From positions 248,001 to 312,000 of the forward strand of contig JAIWNE010000018.1 in NCBI GenBank assembly GCA_025331445.1: DNA of 64,000 nucleotides, read 5' to 3'. The translations under genes and the position numbers were made by a program. Positions 57,770 through 64,000 of this stretch are shown here, one piece after another. Under the pieces are notes generated by a model. That model made no database searches, was not told where the DNA came from, and saw only the letters and a program-made list of their open reading frames with translations. The stretch is from Blakeslea trispora (lineage: Eukaryota > Mucoromycota > Mucoromycetes > Mucorales > Choanephoraceae). Position 1 is the stretch's first letter, and every line of letters begins with the position of its first letter.

Positions 57770-59111
57770 CTAGAATAAAAATGTGTGTGAAATAGATATC
57801 AAGAAAAAGGACCAGCTTTTCTTTAAAAGTATGCTCAAGTGCAATTTGTTGCTATACACAAAATGAAAAAAAAAGGGAGTGGAAAGGGGGAATCTAAAGA
57901 GAGAGAGAAAAGAAAGCAAGACATTCGATTTTTTTTATTTTTTTTTTTTTTTTAATTAAGAAAAATCCAAGTTCCGATCAGGTGAAAAATAAGCTTGTGT
58001 TACACATTGGATGAATATAGAAAATAGTAATTTATTCAATGGATTCCTTTTTCTTTCATTTAAGCAAGAGTGTACTCCAAAGTAAGCAACCAATCAACTT
58101 TCTTTGATATCTTGCTTGGTCAAGTTGGGGGGAAAGTCATTAAACGGAATGCGTTACAAAGGGAAAAAGAAAAATTGTCTAGAACAACTGAATATTAAAA
58201 AACAGTCCGGGTCACTCTTGATTCTGGTCCCCCCTCTTATTGTTCAAAAACGCCAACGCGGGGGTTCATTTGTGCTATTTCCAAAAGAGGAAAGAAGAGC
58301 GTCTATAAAAACAATCAGAACATCTACTCTTTTTTTTTTTTGCGTACCTAAAGGGGGGGACGAATCTTTAAACAGCCAATAAGAAATCAAGTATCTTTTT
58401 GTTACTGATTTCAACAAAAGAAGAGGCTTACTTGTCATTTTAGAAAGTTTGAATTCATTGGATGAATACGATACTTTAAAAAAAAACCTGTTGAAAAGGT
58501 CAAATAACAAGGGGGGGGGGGAAACTTGTCAATGTCAAGCTTATGCGTTTCAGACAAGGATTTGAGCAAAAAAAGCATTTCTCCTCGATAGATGGTAAGG
58601 ATGAGCAAGACTAGCTATCATTCGTCTATGTCGAGTCAGTCTTGACTCGCTCTGTCTTTGTAGAAAAAAAGCTTTAAAGAATTTCCAAAACAGTTTGCAG
58701 TAGGATGAAAAACAGGGACTTCTTTAGAAAAATAGTGATTTGATGTTTACTTCTTGAGCAGATAGGTTCAGTGTTGTCATTGAGAGATCAATAGGCATGA
58801 TCATTCCCAAAAACAAAAAGAGGGCAATTCTATCGTTATTCTCTTTAGGCTCAAATCCAACTTTTGAAACCCCCAAGTTGACTCATTTCTTCAATTGTGT
58901 AAAAAAAAAAAAAAAGGAACCAATTCTCAATGATTTAGATTCATGCAAAATCAAAATACTCAAATATCATTGGCTGTTCAAATATTAGGATGAGTTAAAA
59001 CCTTGTGCACAAAAAAAGGGGGGACTTCATTTTGTCTCATTTCCTTTTTTTGTTTTGTTTTAAATGTCATACTTTATTTCTCTTTTTGAGAGTTCAAAAC
59101 AAAAAGGGGGG
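57770..59111. other. Intergenic region (1.3 kb)
   Basis: Between the UPF0658 start and the 3' end of the CAF-1 gene. Homopolymer-rich, with G-runs at 58511-58520 and 58353-58359 and A/T runs. No gene-like frame. Confidence 0.4.
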
Positions 59112-61744
59112 TTACTTTAAATCGTCTTTAAGATACCAAGTAGGTTTCTATTGAAAGAATGGTTGAAATGAGCTTACACTAGTAATATATAAAATCGTAT
59201 CTTACTGTATCTGCACCACGTTTTTCCTTAATGGCAATGTCTTTAATTTTGGCTTCCAATTGACGCTTGGACACATCTTTAAGAAACGAATTGGATTTAG
59301 CTTCAATGACTAAATTAGGAATGGATTCTTTTGATTTTTCATGAATGACCTAAAAAAGACAATGAGTTTCTCTGTAATCTCTCCCCAAAATTGTCTTTTT
59401 TTTTTTACATTGATCAAAGCTTGAGATTGTTCCTCTGTAAATTCCAACTTGTGTGAACCTGTTGTATTGGATGGATCAATGGTTGTTGAAGGTACTGGTA
59501 TAATCGTGTTTTGTTTGGATGAAAATGGATCATAACCACCTTCTGACATGTCTAGAGATCCCAATGTGTAAACAAAAATAACGCAATTCAACTCCATATC
59601 TTACCTGTAAAGAAATGTGTCTCATATTGTCTAAATACCTCCATTTCCTCTGTTTCACCTTCAAAATAAGGTCCAAGCACCACTTTACGTATAGCCACAC
59701 GCTTAGAAGCATGTTTCACAGAGACCCTACGACTCTCACCCTCTTCATCATCCACACCTTCACTATCCGATAAATAACCTTCAGGCACAAGCCAACCGGC
59801 CTAAAAAAAAGAAAATGCTTGGGGTTAAACATTCGATAACATCAAAGAGACATTGACTTACATCTTCTGCATCAATCATGTCTGTATTCGGATCATCTTC
59901 ATCTTCATCACTATGGATATCTTCACCTTCACCTTCAGGTTCCCATTCAGCTTCACTATCATGTTCATAATTCAACACATCCGTCTCTCGTCCAAACGGA
60001 TGACGACCATGCACCACTCGACTCTTGTGACTAAAGGTACCGAAATAGGCAGGACGGACATTTTCCATAAATTGCAACAGTTTCATACGCAAGACTAAGC
60101 GTACGTTAGGTACGTTCATGAGATCGGCTGAGCCCGGTAAGAGTAAGGTACGGATGTCGATGGGTGTGGTTGTGCCTCGTTTCTGTCTTGATTCGGCTGA
60201 TAGACTGGACAGGAAGCTATCGAGACCGACAGAGCAGGATTGGTCTCGTACTTGACGCTCAAATGCTTCTTGATCGCTCAGGATTGGATTGAATTCATGC
60301 AGTTTGACAATCTCGACATGGTCCTTGATGTAAAAGGCAGGGAAAAGGGTAGGTTTGACGGGCTCGAGTGTCTTTTCGGGCACAGATTCGGATGTCTTTG
60401 CAAAGAGGGAAGTCAGACGAAGTTGAGATTGTTCTTTCTTTCGTTTTTCTTCTTCACGCTTTCGTTTCTCTTCTTCCTTTTGACGTTTCTCTTCTTCTCT
60501 CTGACGCTTCTTTTCCTCTTCTCTCTGACGCTTTTCTTCTTCTCGTTGTTTCTTTTCCCCTTCTCTCTGACGCTTTTCTTCTTCTCGTTGTTTTTTTTCT
60601 TCTTCCTTTTTTCTCTTTTCTTCTTCCTTTCGCTTTCGTTTCTCTTCTAATTCTTGTTCGTTTTCAATCTCTTCCATCTCTTGTGGTGGATTGGCTGATT
60701 GTTTCTGTCGTGACTCTTCCATCTAAAAAAAAAAAAGGGAGGCGGATCAATGAGTGTTTCCAGAAAAAGATAAATTGTATGGATCTAACCATCATCATCT
60801 CTTTAATAATATTCGGTCTTCGATGCTTTGTGCTAATGGCTGTCTTTCTGAGGTCGATCGGTAATTGAAGAAGATGGTTGGAAAAAGAGAGAGTCATCTG
60901 GCACAAAAGGGAGAGGTTGAGTTGGAGTTCTAGAGTGAGAAACAACTGTATGTACCTGTTCTCTTGCCTGTCTTCGTAACATCACAGCTTGTTGTAGATC
61001 AGGTGGTAATATAGTGAGATTATGAATTTCCCATCGATGAATACAAAGGTGCTATTGTACAATGATGAGTTGTGATTTTTTGGGGATCGTTTCATATGAG
61101 TTACCCAGGGTATATTAGGTGTAGTATGTTCAATGGATTGATAGGCAGCCATACTTAAGCCATAAGTATTCTTTTGAGCCATACTCTTGATGGTTCTTTC
61201 GATAGCCAAATCATATTTATGAGCAACTAGAATACAAAAAGGTCAATGCATGAGCTGACAATAAAAAAAATTAAACTTACAATCTTCTCTTCTTTGAAAA
61301 GGTGATAAATAATCATTGATACGATGGGTCATGACAGTACAATGTTCATCACTATCTTGTACAAGAGCTGCAATAATGTCTACAAACTCAAGAGGAATCT
61401 CGACAGAGTGTACATCGGTTGTGTTTTCAATTTGCGTACGATAATGTCGAAATGCCACAATCTCTATAAAAACAAAGTGAGCTTCCTTTTTTTCACTAGG
61501 AAAATCAAGTCTCTCTTTTTTTTTACTTGTGGCAATCACAGGATGATTCTCAGCACGTAACTTGGTCTCTTGAAACCAAAGTTTGCCATCTTTATAAAAA
61601 GGATTTTCAGGCACACTGAATGAATCAGGTAATTGTACTTTTTTAAAAAGGAAGTCAACTCATCAGTGTATAACCCAATGTTTTCAACTTACAAGTTTCT
61701 AATTGACTCGAGATGATCTTGAGTGTGGATTGATCTTGATTCAT
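59112..61744 (-). CDS. CHAF1A: Chromatin assembly factor 1 large subunit (CAF-1 p150/Cac1/Pcf1)
   Basis: Eleven exons (61744-61693, 61637-61527, 61463-61281, 61226-61105, 61051-60956, 60897-60790, 60722-59862, 59800-59605, 59551-59409, 59349-59206, 59147-59112) give 683 residues. It deposits newly made H3-H4 behind replication forks with PCNA. A central, roughly 70-residue KER region of repeated (R/K)EEEK(R/K) units forms a long charged helix that binds DNA. Next comes the histone-binding ED region: LLQFMENVRPAYFGTFSHKS, NYEHDSEAEWEPEGEGEDIH, then, after splicing, AGWLVPEGYLSDSEGVDDEE. The C-terminus (TEEQSQALINVIHEKSKES to KRGADTKPTWYLKDDLK) is the winged helix. The 58-bp intron at 60955-60898 was placed by frame and its pyrimidine tract. 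Confidence 0.9.
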
Positions 61745-61891
61745 TGAATGTTTTAAAAAAAAAAATGGAACGCGCCTAAACCCGCGTTCTGGGGATTTTT
61801 TTTTTTTCGTGTATTCTTAAAAAAAATGGAAACAGTCGCTCACTAACGAAGGTTAAATTTTTTTTTTCTTTTTTTTTTTTTTTTTCATACC
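61745..61891. promoter_or_regulatory. Bidirectional promoter, CAF-1 / EIF1AD
   Basis: Only 147 bp separate the two divergent start codons. It holds GGAACGCGCCTAAACCCGCG (61767-61786), which contains an ACGCG core like the fungal MCB (MBF) element, and a long T-tract next to EIF1AD. MCB-type control would suit a replication-coupled CAF-1 gene. Confidence 0.5.
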
Positions 61892-62373
61892 ATGGGCAAA
61901 AAACAGACAACTCGAGATCAACTAGATCAATCGTTCGAGATTGAAGGTCAACAACAATACGCTAAAGCACTTGGTCCTCGAGGCAATCATCAACATGAAG
62001 TCGAATTAGCTGATGGCACAAAGACACTTGTCACTCTACCACCTCGCTTCCGTAACGTCGTTTGGCTTAAACGAGGTCATTTTGTGATTATCGACCCTAC
62101 TGTCGGTGTATCTGAAAAAGTAGGTGGTGAGATTGTTCATGTCTTGTTTCTAAAGAACATCAAAGACCTCAAAGCAGCTGGTAAATGGTATGTCTTTTAA
62201 AAAAAGGGGACATTCAATTCCTCTGACTTTTTTTCTATAGGCCCACTGCCTTTTCTGATTCTGTCATGACCACAGAGTCTCCTCAAGAAGAAGAAGAAAG
62301 TGATGATGATTTGTTTGTCAACAACAATCGACCTGTGATGTCCGACACAGATTCAAGTAGTGAAGAAGATTAG
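61892..62373 (+). CDS. EIF1AD: eIF1A-domain-containing protein (EIF1AD)
   Basis: Exons 61892-62187 and 62241-62373 give 142 residues. The S1/OB-like eIF1A domain spans residues 18-95 (YAKALGPRGNHQHEVELADG, VTLPPRFRNVVWLKRGHFVI, then IVHVLFLKNIKDLKAAGKW). The C-terminus is acidic and Ser-rich (ESPQEEEESDDDLF, SDTDSSSEED). It is not translation factor eIF1A itself, which has a longer basic N-terminus and an RGEIR/GxGx pattern. EIF1AD homologues are nuclear and reported in late small-subunit ribosome maturation. The intron (53 bp) splits codon W of GKW. Confidence 0.92.
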
Positions 62374-62864
62374 AAAAGGAATCATGATGAACTCTGATGG
62401 GGGAGGGGCTCATTTTTAATATACCTAGAATGATCTAGTTGAAATAAAAAGCTGATGATCGATAGAATGGGTCAATGCATTGATTTGTTGTCAGTTCATA
62501 ACGACCTTTGTTCTTGTCAACAACGCCAATCGAGGTCCCAAAAAAAAAAGATCAAAGTAACTTGGATACAATCATTTAGAAAGAGTCAAGTTTGTAGAAA
62601 CAATGATTGAGTCGTACAAGTCAAGTCATTTAAAAAAAAGAAAAACTCGGATAATTCATTGATTGTTTCTTTGCATGTTCTTGCCTCCCCTTTTTATGTC
62701 ATAAAGCTTGTTTGATTCGTCCATTTTGGTTTGAACCTTTCCTTCTTTTTTTGGAACTAGATCTAATGGATGATAGTGTTGGAACAATATGAGTCTATCC
62801 GTTGCAAATAACTATAAAAAGACTCAATAGGCAAAAAGAAAACTTACTATTCACTTGTGCTTAC
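62374..62864. other. Intergenic before transposon cluster
   Basis: 3' flank of EIF1AD. Nothing gene-like. Confidence 0.4.
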
Positions 62865-62997
62865 CGTTCTATTCTACAGATAGAACAGGCACAAAAATTT
62901 AACAAAAAAGGTAAAGACAAATAAAGTCGATTAAAACCTGAACGGCCAGAAAGATCGATATGAATCTGATCTGCGTTTATTTCAAATATGTTGCCTT
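62865..62997 (-). mobile_element. Old LTR fragment (terminal part)
   Basis: Aligns with the end of the neighbouring LTR at 63166-63295: GTTCTATTCTACAGATAGAAC corresponds to GTTATATCCGAGAATATAAC in the intact one. A 60-bp stretch containing AACCTGAACGGCCAGAAAGA and GATCTGCGTTTATTTCAAAT is nearly identical in both. Homology stops at TTGCCTT (about 62996), where the MITE-like element begins. Confidence 0.65.
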
Positions 62998-63165
62998 GTA
63001 CAGTAGTCGCTCTATTTAAGGGTATTCTATTTAAGGGTATTCTATTTAAGGGTATTCTTTATATAAGGGTGCGATTTCAAAAGTTGAACAGCATTACCAG
63101 CATTAATACCCTTATACCCTTATTCCAGATAAGGGTGCGATTTCAAAAAATTTTACCCTTATTTA
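62998..63165 (+). mobile_element. MITE-like element, copy C (truncated)
   Basis: Starts with the family terminus CAGTAGTCGCTCTATTTAAG and carries three tandem TATTTAAGGGTATTC units, plus two copies of AAGGGTGCGATTTCAAAA in direct orientation. The expected right terminus is cut off after ACCCTTATTTA, exactly where the LTR of the next element begins. Confidence 0.65.
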
Positions 63166-63591
63166 TGTTATATCCGAGAATATAACAAGCACAACAAAAC
63201 AAGTAAAAAGTGTAAGACAGAGAAGTGATTAGAACCTGAACGGCCAGAAAGATCGATATGAATCTGATCTGCGTTTATTTCAAATATGTGCCTTCTATTT
63301 GTACTTTCATGATAACTGAGTGGCAATCCTTATTTAAACTGAGTGCGATTGATGATAGCTAATCGGGTGCTTTGGATAAAGGTTGATACCTATTGCGCAT
63401 TGACCAAAGGTTACCATTGGCGCAATTGTTTCAATCCAAGTGTCCTGATGTAAATGAAGTGTGATCCGATCTTTTATTTAGACTGAGCTAAGTGCCAATC
63501 TGGCTATGAATAATGAAGGGTCGTGTAAGTAGGTACCCGCTTAAATCTAGATAATGTCTCAGATGGAGTAGAATGTAGGCTGTATACAACA
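63166..63591 (-). mobile_element. 3' LTR of a Ty3/gypsy element (426 bp)
   Basis: In element orientation it begins TGTTGTATACAGCC (63591) and ends GGATATAACA (63166), giving the expected TG..CA ends with a TGTT/AACA inverted pair. A purine-rich tract (GGTGGGGGGCAA, about 63603-63592) directly precedes it, as a 3' polypurine tract should. The 5' LTR and target duplication are outside the window. Confidence 0.7.
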
Positions 63592-63756
63592 TTGCCCCCC
63601 ACCAAGATAGGATCATCACTAAAATCTTTGTGAATTAAAGATGTTAAATGTCAGTTGTAGGGTTAATGAATCTCCGAATTACATTAGAAGGTCAATAAAA
63701 AACTTGTGCGAAAAAACCCAGTGGGATAAAAAACTATTATGCAAGAAAAAGACCAA

Positions 63757-63999
63757 CTAATTTTTGGATTGGGATCTAGTGACACGCTTACGCTGTGAAG
63801 TCTTAGAGTTGCTATGGTGCTTGTTACGTTTGTTAATAGCACGTTTGTTGATAGTATTTGGTAAAGGTAGACCTTCTTGCATTGCAGTACGAGCATTGCG
63901 TCTGGCCTTATAATCCTCAATAGGTTTAAGAGAATCAAATTGAGAAACAGGTTCCCAAGAATTGTAGCTGTCATCATAGCCACGCCAATTAAGCAAATA
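63757..63999 (-). CDS. Chromovirus integrase C-terminus with chromodomain (partial)
   Basis: The open end of a Ty3/gypsy pol on the minus strand entering from the right edge. YLLNWRGYDDSYNSWEPVSQ followed by FDSLKPIEDYKARR is the chromodomain found at the integrase C-terminus of chromoviruses, which steers integration to marked chromatin. A basic, Ser/Arg-rich tail (KRNKHHSNSKTSQRKRVTRS) ends at a stop at 63757. The frame is intact over its visible 80 codons, so the element may be young. The remaining gag-pol lies outside the window. Confidence 0.85.
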   Translation of the reverse strand, partial: YLLNWRGYDDSYNSWEPVSQFDSLKPIEDYKARRNARTAMQEGLPLPNTINKRAINKRNKHHSNSKTSQRKRVTRSQSKN

Positions 64000-64000
64000 T

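Noticed and set aside
60240..60650. Phe/Leu-rich frame antisense to the CAF-1 KER region
   Set aside because: It is the complement of the Lys/Glu/Arg repeat, not a membrane protein gene.
62988..63185. Repeat protein with LFKGI units
   Set aside because: Translation of the MITE's internal nucleotide repeats; no other support.

Overview
The window is AT-rich eukaryotic DNA whose genes are broken by many short introns (mostly 50-80 bp, GT..AG, often with a TACTAAT/CTAAT-like branch sequence). Protein content (SREBP, AMP-synthetase-like DIP2, CAF-1, kleisin, complex I NDUFS1, CreA/Mig1-type zinc finger, UPF0658) is fungal. The style of the genome (Mucoralean multi-copy gene debris, Tc1 elements, poly-A/T-rich spacers) suggests Mucoromycota, probably Mucorales. 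That placement is inference; species is not determined. Exon coordinates below were worked out by hand from splice signals, reading frame and family conservation, with no transcript evidence.

Layout. 0-3.3 kb: two decayed Tc1 transposases, a small secreted-protein candidate, and copy A of a 558-bp repeat. 4.0-15.7 kb: DIP2-like protein (+), TLC-domain membrane protein (+), RPL11 (-), nicotinamide riboside kinase (-). 16.5-17.5 kb: inverted copy B of the 558-bp repeat and a relic with a PDF..GELK signature. 19.6-36 kb: Kin4-like kinase (+), SREBP/Sre1 (-), SH3-WW-WW Ras GEF (+), MOCS2B (-), cytosolic AsnRS (+). 37-46.5 kb: CreA/Mig1-like factor (+), PIF1 helicase (-), a transposase scrap, NDUFS1 (+). 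49.7-50.2 kb: second C2H2 factor (+). 50.5-61.7 kb: five consecutive minus-strand genes: Rad21/Rec8 kleisin (14 tiny exons), PPZ-like phosphatase, Zds1-like protein, UPF0658 membrane protein, CAF-1 large subunit. 61.9-62.4 kb: EIF1AD, divergent from CAF-1. 62.9-64.0 kb: nested transposons ending in the 3' end of a Ty3/gypsy chromovirus.

These are mostly independent housekeeping and regulatory genes, not an operon-like system. Themes recur: lipid and sterol biology (DIP2, SREBP, TLC protein), signalling (Ras GEF, Kin4-like kinase, PPZ, Zds1), and chromosome maintenance (kleisin, CAF-1, PIF1). The most unusual material is the mobile-element layer: a 179-bp terminal-inverted-repeat family found three times, twice inside an inverted 558-bp duplication bracketing four genes, and once sandwiched between two LTRs.
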